From assembly GCF_013375935.1 (NCBI RefSeq), contig NZ_CP056117.1, positions 1,488,001-1,552,000 of the forward strand: a stretch of DNA of 64,000 bases. The letters are read 5' to 3'. The stretch's first letter is position 1; the number at the start of each line of letters is the position of its first letter. The notes under the pieces are model-generated. The model was not told the DNA's origin. It worked only from the letters and a program-made list of their open reading frames with translations, and searched no databases. Made by a program: the position numbers and the translations under genes. The stretch comes from Enterobacter cloacae (GTDB taxonomy: Bacteria > Pseudomonadota > Gammaproteobacteria > Enterobacterales > Enterobacteriaceae). Of this stretch, positions 1-8,594 are shown piece by piece.

Positions 1-489
1 GGTGATGCCAGCGCGCAGGCCGTCGCTAACACCGCCGCCCGGCTGGCAAAACTCCCGGACGATGCGGCACCGAAGGTGTTCAGCAAGGGGTTACGCGCCA
101 CGCACCGCTACCGCGTGCCCGGCGCGCGTGAAGAGGCGCAGCAGGCGTTTCCGCACATCATGCAGCGCGCGCTGCCGCAGCTTCGCCTGAGCCGCCTTAA
201 CGGCAGCAGCGAAACGAACGCCAGACTCGACGCGCTGATGGCAATCATGACCTCGCTCACCGATACCTGCGTGCTGTCGCGCGCCGGAATGGAGGGGCTG
301 GACGCCATGCAGAACGGCGCCCGGGCGGTGCTGAACGCCGGTGGATGCGCAACGCTCGCGGGGCAGCAGGCGCTGGCGCAGTTAGACCGCCAGATGCTAA
401 CGCTTAACGCCTCACCGGGCGGCGCCGCAGACCTGCTTGCGGCCACGCTGTTTCTCGATCGCGTCGAAACGCCATATTCAAAGCATTAA
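1..489 (+). CDS. mdcB: Triphosphoribosyl-dephospho-CoA synthase MdcB, C-terminal part
   Basis: The reading frame is open from base 1 with no start, so the gene begins before the window; 162 residues are visible. The family (MdcB/CitG) makes 2'-(5''-triphosphoribosyl)-3'-dephospho-CoA from ATP and dephospho-CoA, the precursor of the prosthetic group on the malonate decarboxylase acyl carrier protein. The visible part is Ala/Leu/Arg-rich and helical, as in CitG-like proteins; I see no diagnostic catalytic motif in it. The call rests mainly on its position 9 bases before mdcC in a complete mdc operon of the order known from Klebsiella pneumoniae. Confidence 0.85.
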   Translation, partial: GDASAQAVANTAARLAKLPDDAAPKVFSKGLRATHRYRVPGAREEAQQAFPHIMQRALPQLRLSRLNGSSETNARLDALMAIMTSLTDTCVLSRAGMEGLDAMQNGARAVLNAGGCATLAGQQALAQLDRQMLTLNASPGGAADLLAATLFLDRVETPYSKH

Positions 490-498
490 GAGGATGTT

Positions 499-798
499 AT
501 GGAAAAAATTACATTGACCGTGCCCGCCCGCCGCGAAGTAAGCGGCAGGGCGCTGGCAGGCGTCGTCGGCTCCGGGGATATGGAGGTGCTCTTCACCGCC
601 GAACCGGGCCAGACCTTGACCGTTGATATCACCACCTCCGTCGACAACAGCCGCGGACGCTGGGAGGCGTTGTTCAGCCGCCTGGAAACCGTCAGCAGCC
701 TGCCCGCAGGCAAACTGACCATCCACGACTTCGGCGCGACGCCGGGCGTGGCGCGCATTCGTATTGAACAGGTGTTTGAAGGGGTGAGCCATGCGTGA
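499..798 (+). CDS. mdcC: Malonate decarboxylase acyl carrier protein (delta subunit)
   Basis: A 99-residue protein that carries the acetyl/malonyl group as a thioester on a 2'-(5''-phosphoribosyl)-3'-dephospho-CoA arm during malonate decarboxylation in the cytoplasm. Ser25 in the VGSGDME stretch is the expected attachment serine, at the position known for the Klebsiella protein. The start follows a ribosome site (aagaggat) 10 bases upstream. The last 8 bases overlap mdcD, which suggests translational coupling. Length is normal for the family. Confidence 0.93.
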   Translation: MEKITLTVPARREVSGRALAGVVGSGDMEVLFTAEPGQTLTVDITTSVDNSRGRWEALFSRLETVSSLPAGKLTIHDFGATPGVARIRIEQVFEGVSHA

Positions 799-1624
799 TG
801 ACAGCAGCTTTATCGAATTAAAAGCGCGCCAGCGTGCGCAGGCGCTGCTCGACGAGGGCAGCTACCGCGAACTGCTGGATCCGTTTGAAGGCATTATCTC
901 TCCGTGGCTTGGGCCACAGGGGATTGTTCCGCAGGCCGATGACGGCATGGTGGTCGCGAAAGGGACCATCAACGGCCAGCCAGCGGTAGTCGTGGCGATT
1001 GAAGGTACCTTCCAGGGCGGCAGCATGGGCGAAGTTTCCGGCGCCAAAATGGCGGCGGCGCTGGAGCTGGCGGCGGAAGATAACCGCAACGGCATTCCAA
1101 CGCAGGCGGTACTGTGCCTCGAAACCGGCGGCGTGCGCCTGCAGGAAGCGAACCTTGGCCTGGCGGCGATTGCCGATATCCACGCCGCGATCGTTGACCT
1201 GCGTCGTTATACCCCGGTCGTCGGGATTGTGGCCGGAACCGTGGGCTGCTTCGGCGGGATGTCTATCGCCGCGGCGCTGTGCAGCTACCTGATTGTGACC
1301 CGCGAAGCGCGTCTCGGCCTCAACGGCCCGCAGGTTATCGAGCAGGAAGCGGGCATTGAAGAGTACGACTCCCGCGACCGTCCGTTTATCTGGAGCATGA
1401 CCGGCGGCGAAGTACGCTATGAAAGCGGGCTGGTGGACGCGCTGGTAGGCGACGGCGTGAACGCGGTGAAAGCCGCGATGAACGAGGCCATCGCGAAAGG
1501 CGTACCGGCGAAGCATCGCACCGATAACTATGACGATTACCTGAGCCGTCTGACGAATTTCGACACCCGCAAACAGGCCGATGCCGAACAGATTAAAGCG
1601 CTTTTTGCCCGGGAGGTGAAATGA
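791..1624 (+). CDS. mdcD: Malonyl-ACP decarboxylase beta subunit
   Basis: A 277-residue subunit with the crotonase/carboxyltransferase fold. With MdcE it decarboxylates malonyl-S-ACP to acetyl-S-ACP, releasing CO2 without biotin. Glycine-rich stretches that fit the acyl-thioester oxyanion pockets are visible (GTFQGGSMGEVSGAKM near residue 75 and GTVGCFGGMS near residue 148). It overlaps mdcC by 8 bases and mdcE by 4 (ATGA), so subunits of one complex are translated together. Length and motifs look intact. Confidence 0.95.
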   Translation: MRDDSSFIELKARQRAQALLDEGSYRELLDPFEGIISPWLGPQGIVPQADDGMVVAKGTINGQPAVVVAIEGTFQGGSMGEVSGAKMAAALELAAEDNRNGIPTQAVLCLETGGVRLQEANLGLAAIADIHAAIVDLRRYTPVVGIVAGTVGCFGGMSIAAALCSYLIVTREARLGLNGPQVIEQEAGIEEYDSRDRPFIWSMTGGEVRYESGLVDALVGDGVNAVKAAMNEAIAKGVPAKHRTDNYDDYLSRLTNFDTRKQADAEQIKALFAREVK

Positions 1625-2424
1625 TGAATAACGCAATAAGCCGTGGCGAACGCTGGCTGGAAACCCTCGCCCCGAACGCCAAACGTATTGAGGGGCTGTG
1701 CCCGTCCGTGCAGGCGGCAGACGGCGAGCTGAACGGTGAAACGGTGCGTTTTGTCGCCGTGGTGCCGGATGCCAACAACCACTTCCCGCGCGCGGCGAAA
1801 GGGGAAGTAGGTCTGCTGGAAGGCTGGACGCTGGCAAAAGTGGTCAGCGAAACCGTAGCCGCTGACGCTGATAAAGCCGTTAAGCGCCCGATTGTGGCGG
1901 TGATCGACGTCCCAAGCCAGGCCTATGGCCGTCGCGAAGAGGCGTTTGGTATCCACCAGGCGCTCGCGGGAGCCGCGGCCGCCTACGCCAACGCGCGTCT
2001 GGCGGGTCATCCGGTGATTGGTCTTATCGTCGGTAAGGCAATGTCCGGCGCGTTTCTGGCGCACGGCTACCAGGCTAACCGTCTGATTGCCTTTAACGAT
2101 AAAGGCGTGCTGATCCACGCGATGGGCAAAGAGTCTGCGGCGCGCATTACGCTGCGTACCGTCGACGCGCTGGAAAAACTGGCGGCAACCATTCCGCCAA
2201 TGGCGTACGACATCAGCAACTACGCCACGCTGGGGCTGCTTGCCGACCTGCTGGATATCAGCAACCCGGATGCCCCATCCGATAACGATCTGACGCTGGT
2301 GAAAACCACCCTGCAACAGGCCATCAGTGACGCTCGTCAGGACACCACGCTGAAAAGCCGTCTGGGTGCTGACAACCGCCGCAGCTCGGCGCTCGTACGC
2401 GAACGTATGCGAGCCAGCTGGTAA
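1621..2424 (+). CDS. mdcE: Malonate decarboxylase gamma subunit
   Basis: A 267-residue partner of MdcD in the malonyl-ACP decarboxylase step; the family is a second carboxyltransferase-like domain. The segment GLIVGKAMSGAFLAHGY, near residue 139, resembles the acyl-CoA binding loop of carboxyltransferase alpha halves. The ATG lies inside the MdcD stop (ATGA), with a ribosome site (gggaggtg) just upstream in mdcD. It ends the first tight block; a 123-base gap with a strong hairpin separates it from mdcF. Confidence 0.94.
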   Translation: MMNNAISRGERWLETLAPNAKRIEGLCPSVQAADGELNGETVRFVAVVPDANNHFPRAAKGEVGLLEGWTLAKVVSETVAADADKAVKRPIVAVIDVPSQAYGRREEAFGIHQALAGAAAAYANARLAGHPVIGLIVGKAMSGAFLAHGYQANRLIAFNDKGVLIHAMGKESAARITLRTVDALEKLAATIPPMAYDISNYATLGLLADLLDISNPDAPSDNDLTLVKTTLQQAISDARQDTTLKSRLGADNRRSSALVRERMRASW

Positions 2425-2435
2425 GTAAAAAGAGA

Positions 2436-2494
2436 CCTGCCAGATGCACCATCCCGTGGGCGCGCCCGCTGCGCCCGCGTGGGTGCCTGCATCC
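2436..2494. repeat. Hairpin (REP-like) between mdcE and mdcF
   Basis: An inverted repeat GGGCGC (2458-2463) and GCGCCC (2471-2476) encloses a 7-base loop and extends outward imperfectly through further G+C pairs (GCACC against GGTGC). No T-run follows, so it is not a standard intrinsic terminator. It resembles the intercistronic palindromes that enterobacteria use to stabilise upstream mRNA, and could set lower expression of the transporter than of the enzyme subunits. Confidence 0.6.
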
Positions 2495-2547
2495 TGAAAA
2501 TAATAAACATCGCGTCAGTGCTTAAACTTTTTTACTACAGGTGATTT

Positions 2548-3507
2548 ATGACTTACGTAATTGTTCATGCTCTTGCACCGATTTTCGTCATCATGCTGCT
2601 GGGATTCTGGGCCGGTAAGGCAAAGATGGTCGATAACAAAAATGTTTCCCTGCTGAATATTTTCGTCATGGATTTTGCGCTTCCGGCCGCGCTGTTTAGC
2701 GCCACCGTGCAAACCCCGTGGACCGGCATCGTGGCGCAGTCGCCGCTGATCCTGGTGCTGACGCTGGCGATGTGGATCACCTATGCGGCTATCTACTTCC
2801 TCGCGACGAAAGTATTTAAAAAATCCCCGCAGGATGCGGCCGTGCTGACGCTCACCGTCGCGCTGCCAAACTATGCGGCGCTTGGCCTGCCGATTCTGGG
2901 CAGCGTGCTGGGCGAAAGTTCTTCCACCTCACTGTCCGTGGCGGTCTCTATCGCCTGCGGTTCCGTGCTGATGACCCCGTTCTGCCTGCTTATTCTGGAG
3001 CGTGAAAAAGCGCGCGCCGAGGGCAATAGCTCCGGCTCAACGCTCTCCATGCTGCCGGTGCTGATGTGGCGCTCCATTAAAAAACCGATCGTGATGGGCC
3101 CGCTGCTGGGTGTGATCCTGTCCGCTATCGGCATCAAAATGCCGGAACTGGTGCTGGCGGCAATTAAACCGCTGGGGCTGTCCGCGACCGCGGCGGCGCT
3201 GTTCCTGACCGGCGTGATCCTCTCTGCCCGTAAGCTCCAGATCAACACCATGGTGATCACCTCCACCGTCGCCAAGCTGCTGATCCAGCCGGCGATTGCC
3301 TGGGGTATCGTTTTAATCTTCGGTCTGCACGGCTCCGTGGCGATCACCGCTATCCTGATGATTGCGCTGTCCGCGGGCTTCTTCGGCGTGGTGTTCGGTA
3401 ACCGCTTTGGCGTGCAGTCGCCGGATGCAGAAGCCGTGCTGCTGTTAAGCTCCGTACTGTGTATCCTGTCGCTGCCGCTGTTTATCTCGCTGACTTCAGG
3501 AATGTAA
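2548..3507 (+). CDS. mdcF: Malonate transporter MdcF (auxin efflux carrier family)
   Basis: A 319-residue inner-membrane protein of the AEC family with about ten hydrophobic segments spread over its length (first near residues 8-24, last near 296-316). In the mdc context it is the malonate carrier. The conserved AEC feature of a Gly/Pro/Asn-containing break, LTVALPNYAALGLPILG near residue 103, is present. The start has a ribosome site (caggtgat) 8 bases upstream, and the gene ends 2 bases before mdcG. Other mdc clusters use MdcL/MdcM instead; this is the Klebsiella type. Confidence 0.92.
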   Translation: MTYVIVHALAPIFVIMLLGFWAGKAKMVDNKNVSLLNIFVMDFALPAALFSATVQTPWTGIVAQSPLILVLTLAMWITYAAIYFLATKVFKKSPQDAAVLTLTVALPNYAALGLPILGSVLGESSSTSLSVAVSIACGSVLMTPFCLLILEREKARAEGNSSGSTLSMLPVLMWRSIKKPIVMGPLLGVILSAIGIKMPELVLAAIKPLGLSATAAALFLTGVILSARKLQINTMVITSTVAKLLIQPAIAWGIVLIFGLHGSVAITAILMIALSAGFFGVVFGNRFGVQSPDAEAVLLLSSVLCILSLPLFISLTSGM

Positions 3508-3509
3508 TT

Positions 3510-4127
3510 ATGACCACAACATTACGCCCCCACGACCTCATCTGGCTTACCTCGCGCGACGCGCTGGAAGGTATTACCGAATCCTGGGTTGAATCTGCCT
3601 GGCATGCCGGCCTGCCGGTGGTGGTACGGCGTGATGTTGATAACGACGGCCGTATTCCCGTTGGCGTGCGCGGACTGCGCCGCGACCAGCGGGCGGCCGG
3701 ATGGGTGAAGCCCGGGAACGTGCTGCACGTGGTTTCACCTGAAGACCTGTGCGTCACCGCCGATCTGCTGCGTTCGCCGTTTGTAACCCAGCCGCCGGTA
3801 CAGGTGGCGCTTCAGCTTGCTCAGCAGTCGTGGCCGTGGACGTGGGGCATTACCGGCAGCACCGGCTACGCGCTGGCGACCGGTATTCCGGTGATCCATG
3901 CCGACAGCGATCTTGATCTGCTGATCCGCGCTCCGCACGCCGTTTCCCCTGACGCTTTTGCTGGCTGGCAGCTTCAGCTCGGCCGCGCGCTGTGCCGGGC
4001 GGATACGCAGGTGGATACGCCGGAAGGCGGATTCGCGCTGGCGGAGTGGCTGCGCGACGGTAAAACGCTGCTGAAAACCCGCCGTGGGCCACGCCTGGTG
4101 GCAGATCCATGGCGCAGGGAGGAGTGA
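3510..4127 (+). CDS. mdcG: Phosphoribosyl-dephospho-CoA transferase (holo-ACP synthase)
   Basis: A 205-residue nucleotidyltransferase that attaches the phosphoribosyl-dephospho-CoA group made by MdcB to Ser25 of MdcC. The central GSTGYALATG stretch followed by HADSDLDLLI (near residue 132) gives the Gly-Ser and paired Asp residues expected of this nucleotidyltransferase family. I chose the ATG at 3510, which keeps a 2-base gap after mdcF, rather than an upstream in-frame codon lying inside mdcF. Its stop overlaps the mdcH start by 1 base. Confidence 0.93.
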   Translation: MTTTLRPHDLIWLTSRDALEGITESWVESAWHAGLPVVVRRDVDNDGRIPVGVRGLRRDQRAAGWVKPGNVLHVVSPEDLCVTADLLRSPFVTQPPVQVALQLAQQSWPWTWGITGSTGYALATGIPVIHADSDLDLLIRAPHAVSPDAFAGWQLQLGRALCRADTQVDTPEGGFALAEWLRDGKTLLKTRRGPRLVADPWRREE

Positions 4128-5023
4128 TGAAAATACTGTTTACCTTTCCGGGCCAGGGCACGCAGCATGAGGGTATGCTGCAAAACCTGCCGGGAACGGA
4201 GCTGGAACAGGCTCGTGGCGTGCTGGGGGCGGAAGTCGATACGCTGGACAGCGCAGCCTCGTTAACCCACACCCGCGCGGTGCAGCTTTCGCTGTTAATT
4301 GCCGGCGTGTCCTGGGCGCGCGAGCTGGAGCGACGCGGCGTGTCGCCTGACATCGTTAGCGGTTTATCGATTGGCGCTTATCCCGCGGCGGTGGTGGCGG
4401 GCGCGCTGGAATTTACGGACGCGCTGAGGCTGGTGGCGCTGCGCGGCGATCTGATGGAACAGGCCTGGCCGCACGGCTACGGCCTGACGGCAATCATGGG
4501 CTTAACCCTGCCGCAGGTGGAACAGCTTATCGAGGGTAGCGGAACGTACATTGCCAACCTGAATGCCGAAACGCAGATCGTCATTGCCGGATCCGATGAA
4601 GGGATGGCGCAGGTGGCAAAACGCGCCCTGGAAAAGGGCGCGAGCAAAGCGAAGCGGCTGGCCGTTAGCGTGCCGTCGCACTGCGAGCTTCTGGCGGAGC
4701 CGGCGCAGAAGCTGGTGGCGGCGTTTAGTTCGGTCACGCTTTCACGCCCGCGCTGCGCGTACCTGAGCGGCAGCACGGGGCGCGTGCTCTGGCAGCCGGA
4801 AAGCATTGCCGACGATCTGGCGATAAACATGGCGCGCACCGTGCGCTGGCAGGAAGCGGTGATTTCGGCTAACGAGCGTGACGCAAGGCTGGCGATTGAA
4901 ATGCCTCCCGGCGGCGTGCTGACCTGCCTGACGCGACAGGCTTCGTGGGAAGGGGAGTCAATTTCGCTGGAGCGCAGCGGCGTGGACGTGGCGGTGCATC
5001 TGGCGGGACGGCTTCAGCGGTAA
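4127..5023 (+). CDS. mdcH: Malonyl-CoA:ACP transacylase of malonate decarboxylase
   Basis: A 298-residue FabD-like acyltransferase that primes the decarboxylase by loading the holo-ACP from malonyl-CoA. It shows the GQGTQ motif at residues 10-14, the nucleophile elbow GLSIGAYPA (GxSxG) near residue 83, and VPSHCELL with the catalytic histidine near residue 182. The ATG at 4127 follows a strong ribosome site (gggaggag) and overlaps the mdcG stop; an upstream in-frame ATG at 4109 lies inside mdcG and is less likely. Last gene of the rightward operon. Confidence 0.94.
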   Translation: MKILFTFPGQGTQHEGMLQNLPGTELEQARGVLGAEVDTLDSAASLTHTRAVQLSLLIAGVSWARELERRGVSPDIVSGLSIGAYPAAVVAGALEFTDALRLVALRGDLMEQAWPHGYGLTAIMGLTLPQVEQLIEGSGTYIANLNAETQIVIAGSDEGMAQVAKRALEKGASKAKRLAVSVPSHCELLAEPAQKLVAAFSSVTLSRPRCAYLSGSTGRVLWQPESIADDLAINMARTVRWQEAVISANERDARLAIEMPPGGVLTCLTRQASWEGESISLERSGVDVAVHLAGRLQR

Positions 5024-5027
5024 GTTT

Positions 5028-5053
5028 TTGCCCGGCAAAGCGCGGCCGGGCAA
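5028..5053. repeat. Inverted repeat between convergent mdcH and mdcR
   Basis: Nine-base arms TTGCCCGGC (5028-5036) and GCCGGGCAA (5045-5053) enclose an 8-base loop. There is no T-run on the 3' side in either direction, so it is more likely a REP-type palindrome or a weak bidirectional end signal than a standard intrinsic terminator. Confidence 0.6.
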
Positions 5054-5057
5054 TACG

Positions 5058-5990
5058 TCACGCATCCTCCTGCAGGCTGCGCGCATACATCCGCCCCTCG
5101 GCGGCTAATGCCCGCAGGCTCGGATCCTGCTCGCGGTTGCGGGCAAAGACGATCGCAATCAGCTGCTGCATCTGGTACGGCTGCGCCAGCTTCAGCAGCT
5201 GCACCGAATTTTCGTACACCTTCTTCATCCTGCCCGGCATCAGCGTAAAGCCAACCCCCGCCTGCACCAGGCTCAGCATCGAAAATATGTCGTTCACGCG
5301 CGTCACAATCTCCGGTTCGAATCCGGCGATATGAAACGCCTCCTGAAACCCCGCATACGTGGCAAACCCTTCCGCGAGGGCAACAAACTTGCGGTCTTTA
5401 TAGTCGCGCAGATCGGCGGGGCCGCTGGTATCGAGCGTGGCAGAGGCAGGCGCGGCAAGGAAAATATCGTCGTGGAACAGGGGCAGCACTTCGAGGCTGT
5501 TGCGGTCGATATCGCTCTCGGAGATGGAGATTAAAATGGCGTCCAGCGTGCCGTCGTCCAGCATGTGCAGCAACGTTTCATTAGAGCCCATGGTCAGATC
5601 CATTTCCAGATCCGGACGGCGCAGCTTCATGCCCATTATCAGGCGCGGTACGGTTTCCAGCGTCAGCGAGTAGAGCGTGCCGACGCGTAACCGGCCCTGA
5701 CCGATGCCGGCGACCTTGCGCGACTCTTCCAGCCCGCGCTCCATCACCTGCATTACTTCCTGGCAATACTCCAGCAGCGTCCACGCCGAGGGAAGGGCAA
5801 TCAGGTTACGCCCTTTGTGGGTAAAGAGGGGGCAGCGGACATTCTCTTCCAGGGTATGCAGCGCCCGGTGTACGCTGACGCCGCTCAGGCTCAGCGTTTC
5901 GGCGGTACGCGCGATATTGCCCTTCTCCATAAACGTCATGAAGATGCTGAGCTTGCGGAATGTAATCTCGCTCGTGGTATCGAAACGCAT
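5058..5990 (-). CDS. mdcR: LysR-type regulator of the mdc operon
   Basis: A 310-residue LysR-family regulator: N-terminal winged helix-turn-helix (residues 10-65, including the LSLSGVSVHRAL recognition region) followed by a periplasmic-binding-protein-like effector domain. In Klebsiella, MdcR activates the mdc operon in response to malonate and represses itself. Here it is convergent with mdcH, and its start lies only 15 bases after the stop of yheS on the same strand, so part of its expression may come from yheS readthrough. A ribosome site (gggagggc) precedes the ATG. Confidence 0.9.
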   Translation of the reverse strand: MRFDTTSEITFRKLSIFMTFMEKGNIARTAETLSLSGVSVHRALHTLEENVRCPLFTHKGRNLIALPSAWTLLEYCQEVMQVMERGLEESRKVAGIGQGRLRVGTLYSLTLETVPRLIMGMKLRRPDLEMDLTMGSNETLLHMLDDGTLDAILISISESDIDRNSLEVLPLFHDDIFLAAPASATLDTSGPADLRDYKDRKFVALAEGFATYAGFQEAFHIAGFEPEIVTRVNDIFSMLSLVQAGVGFTLMPGRMKKVYENSVQLLKLAQPYQMQQLIAIVFARNREQDPSLRALAAEGRMYARSLQEDA

Positions 5991-6005
5991 AGCCCTCCCG
6001 GCGTG

Positions 6006-7910
6006 TTAGTCGGCCTGCAGCATGGCTTCCAGCTGTTCCTGCGCGTCCAGCCACGCCATCTCACACGCTTCGAGGCTGGATTTGGCTTTCGCCTGGGTTT
6101 GCAGACAGTCGGTCAGCTCGGCTTTACGGCTCTGGTCATACAGTTCGCTGTCGCCCAGCTTCTCTTCAACGGTAGCGAGCGTGGTGTTGAGCTTTTCCAT
6201 CTCTTTTTCGAGACGGGCAATCTCTTTACGCAGCGGCTGAGTCTGGGTGCGCAGCTCGGCCTCGCGGCGCTTCTGGTCTTTACGCGCCTGGGCGCTGTTG
6301 GCGTTGTCTTTCGCCGCTTCTTCCGGCTGGTTTTCCTGCTTCTGCACGTCCGTCAGCCACTGCTGGTAATCCTCCAGATCGCCGTCAAACGGCTCCACCT
6401 TGCCGCCGTGCACCAGATAGAGATCGTCGGTGGTGGAGCGGATCAGGTGGCGATCGTGCGAAACGACAACCAGCGCGCCTTCGAACTCAATCAGCGCTTC
6501 GGTCAGCGCCTGACGCATGTCGAGATCCAGGTGGTTTGTAGGTTCATCGAGCAGCAGCAGGTTCGGACGCTGCCAGACGATCAGCGCCAGCACCAGGCGG
6601 GCTTTTTCACCGCCGGAGAAACGCGCGGTATTTTCGGTGACCTTATCCCCCTGGAAGCCGAAGCCGCCAAGGTAGTCGCGCAGCTTCTGCTCCATCTCCT
6701 GCGGCGCCAGGCGCGCCAGGTGCTGAATCGGAGATTCATCGGCGCGTAAAAATTCCAGCTGATGCTGGGCGAAGTAGCCAAGCTTGATGCCCTTCGCCAG
6801 CCCGATTTCGCCGCTGACCGGGTTAAGCTCGCCCGCCAGCAGTTTGATGAGCGTTGACTTACCGGCGCCGTTGCGCCCCAGCAGGCCGATACGCGAGCCC
6901 GGTACCAGGTTGAGCTTGATGGAGTCGAGAATAATGCGATCGCCATAGCCCGCGCTCACTTTTTCCATCTTCAGCAGCGGGTTCGGCAGGCTCTCCGGCT
7001 CGCGGAAGCTGAAGTGGAACGGGTTATCCACGTGCGCGGGGGCGATCATCTCCATGCGTTCCAGCATCTTGATGCGGCTCTGGGCCTGCTTGGCTTTTGA
7101 CGCCTTAGCCTTGAAGCGATCCACAAAGCTCTGCAGGTGCGCCACGCGCTGCTGCTGGCTTTCATACATCGCCTGCTGCTGGGCGAGGCGCGTCGCGCGC
7201 TGGCGCTCGAACGAGCTGTAGTTACCGGTGTACTCGAACATGCTTTGCTGTTCGATATGAATGATTTTATCCACCACCGGGTCGAGGAAGTCGCGGTCGT
7301 GGGAGATCAGAATCAGAGTGCCCTGATAGCTCTTAAGCCACTTCTCCAGCCAAATAACCGCATCGAGATCGAGGTGGTTGGTCGGTTCATCGAGCAGCAG
7401 CAGGTCAGAGCGGCAGATCAGCGCCTGCGCCAGGTTAAGGCGCATACGCCAGCCCCCCGAGAAGTCGCTGACCGGGCGCTCAAGCTGTTCGTTGCTGAAG
7501 CCCAGACCGTGCAGCAGGCTGGAGGCGCGGGAGCGAATGGTCCAGGCGTCGATGGCGTCGAGCTTGCCGTGGACGGTCGCGATGGCGTGACCGTCGTTGC
7601 GCTCGTTGGCGGCGTTGAGCTCCGCCTCCAGCCTGCGGTATTCGCGGTCGCCGTCGATAACATAGTCGAGCGCGGGTTCGCTCAGCGCGGGCGTCTCCTG
7701 GTTCACCCAGGCGAGCTGCCAGTTGCCCGGGAAGGTAAAGTTCCCGCCATCCGCGCTTATCTCGTTTTTCAGCAGCGCCAGCAGGGTGGATTTACCGCAG
7801 CCGTTTTTACCGACCAGCCCAACTTTCTGGCCCGGGTTGATGGTAGCAGTCGCGTTATCCAGCAGGACGCGCACGCCGCGACGAATTTGTAACGAGGAGA
7901 AAACAATCAT
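6006..7910 (-). CDS. yheS: ABC-F type ATPase YheS
   Basis: A 634-residue soluble protein with two ABC domains and no membrane segment. Walker A motifs are GLVGKNGCGKST (near residue 33) and GLLGRNGAGKST (near 344). Signature motifs are SDFSGGWRMR and ARFSGGEKAR, each followed by LLLLDEPTNHLDLD. The linker between domains and the charged, coiled-coil C-terminal extension (after residue 530) are typical of ABC-F proteins that act on ribosomes. It is transcribed away from kefG and followed 15 bases later by mdcR. In E. coli the next gene would be yheT. Confidence 0.95.
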   Translation of the reverse strand: MIVFSSLQIRRGVRVLLDNATATINPGQKVGLVGKNGCGKSTLLALLKNEISADGGNFTFPGNWQLAWVNQETPALSEPALDYVIDGDREYRRLEAELNAANERNDGHAIATVHGKLDAIDAWTIRSRASSLLHGLGFSNEQLERPVSDFSGGWRMRLNLAQALICRSDLLLLDEPTNHLDLDAVIWLEKWLKSYQGTLILISHDRDFLDPVVDKIIHIEQQSMFEYTGNYSSFERQRATRLAQQQAMYESQQQRVAHLQSFVDRFKAKASKAKQAQSRIKMLERMEMIAPAHVDNPFHFSFREPESLPNPLLKMEKVSAGYGDRIILDSIKLNLVPGSRIGLLGRNGAGKSTLIKLLAGELNPVSGEIGLAKGIKLGYFAQHQLEFLRADESPIQHLARLAPQEMEQKLRDYLGGFGFQGDKVTENTARFSGGEKARLVLALIVWQRPNLLLLDEPTNHLDLDMRQALTEALIEFEGALVVVSHDRHLIRSTTDDLYLVHGGKVEPFDGDLEDYQQWLTDVQKQENQPEEAAKDNANSAQARKDQKRREAELRTQTQPLRKEIARLEKEMEKLNTTLATVEEKLGDSELYDQSRKAELTDCLQTQAKAKSSLEACEMAWLDAQEQLEAMLQAD

Positions 7911-8039
7911 AGAAGCGCCGTATGTTCCGACTATGTTAATTTGTCATTATGATAATGTAAGGTGTGGGCCATTTTCCCCACCGGGCCGCCATGGTAGCCC
8001 AAAACGACAACAATACACAAAAACAGAACCGGGAGGGGA

Positions 8040-8594
8040 GTGATGTCTCAGACAGCGAAAGTGCTGCTGCTGTATGCCCATCCGGAATCACAGGACTCGG
8101 TGGCGAACCGGGTACTGCTTAAGCCGGCCACACAGCTCAGCAACGTAACGGTGCACGATCTCTACGCGCACTATCCAGATTTCTTTATCGACATTCCTTA
8201 CGAGCAGGAGCTGCTGCGTCAGCATGACGTCATCGTGTTCCAGCATCCGCTTTATACCTATAGCTGTCCGGCGCTGATGAAAGAGTGGCTGGACCGCGTG
8301 CTGAGCCGGGGCTTTTCCAGCGGGGTGGGAGGCAACCAGCTGGCGGGAAAGTACTGGCGGAGCGTCATTACCACCGGTGAGCCGGAGAGCGCTTACCGCC
8401 ATGACGGGCTGAACCGTTATCCCATGAGCGATATCCTGCGGCCGTTCGAGCTGACGGCAGCGATGTGCCGCATGCACTGGATGAGCCCGATTATCGTCTA
8501 CTGGGCGCGGCGGCAGGATCCGAAGGCGCTGGCGAGCCACGCCAGAGCCTATGGCGAATGGCTGGCATCACCAATTCCGGCGGGAGGACGTTAA
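8040..8594 (+). CDS. kefG: Ancillary subunit of the KefB K+/H+ antiporter (quinone oxidoreductase-like)
   Basis: A 184-residue flavodoxin-fold protein of the NAD(P)H quinone oxidoreductase type, needed for full KefB activity at the inner membrane. It starts with [14 protein letters not shown], the nucleotide-binding strand and loop, and has the [19 protein letters not shown] active-site region. The GTG at 8040 is immediately followed by ATG, and either could be used; the E. coli homologue is annotated with the double Met. A ribosome site (gggagggg) precedes it. The stop overlaps the kefB start (TAATG). Confidence 0.94.
   Translation: MMSQTAKVLLLYAHPESQDSVANRVLLKPATQLSNVTVHDLYAHYPDFFIDIPYEQELLRQHDVIVFQHPLYTYSCPALMKEWLDRVLSRGFSSGVGGNQLAGKYWRSVITTGEPESAYRHDGLNRYPMSDILRPFELTAAMCRMHWMSPIIVYWARRQDPKALASHARAYGEWLASPIPAGGR

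Noticed and set aside
5028-5053. Calling the mdcH-mdcR hairpin an intrinsic terminator
   Set aside because: There is no T-run on the downstream side in either direction; listed instead as an inverted repeat.
1-6005. A mobile element carrying the mdc operon
   Set aside because: I see no transposase, integrase, tRNA end, or flanking direct repeats in the visible part. The left border lies outside the window.
8465-8593. Upstream start for kefB inside kefG
   Set aside because: The extra 43 codons are out of frame with kefG and do not resemble KefB. The ATG at 8594 matches the family N-terminus and couples to the kefG stop.
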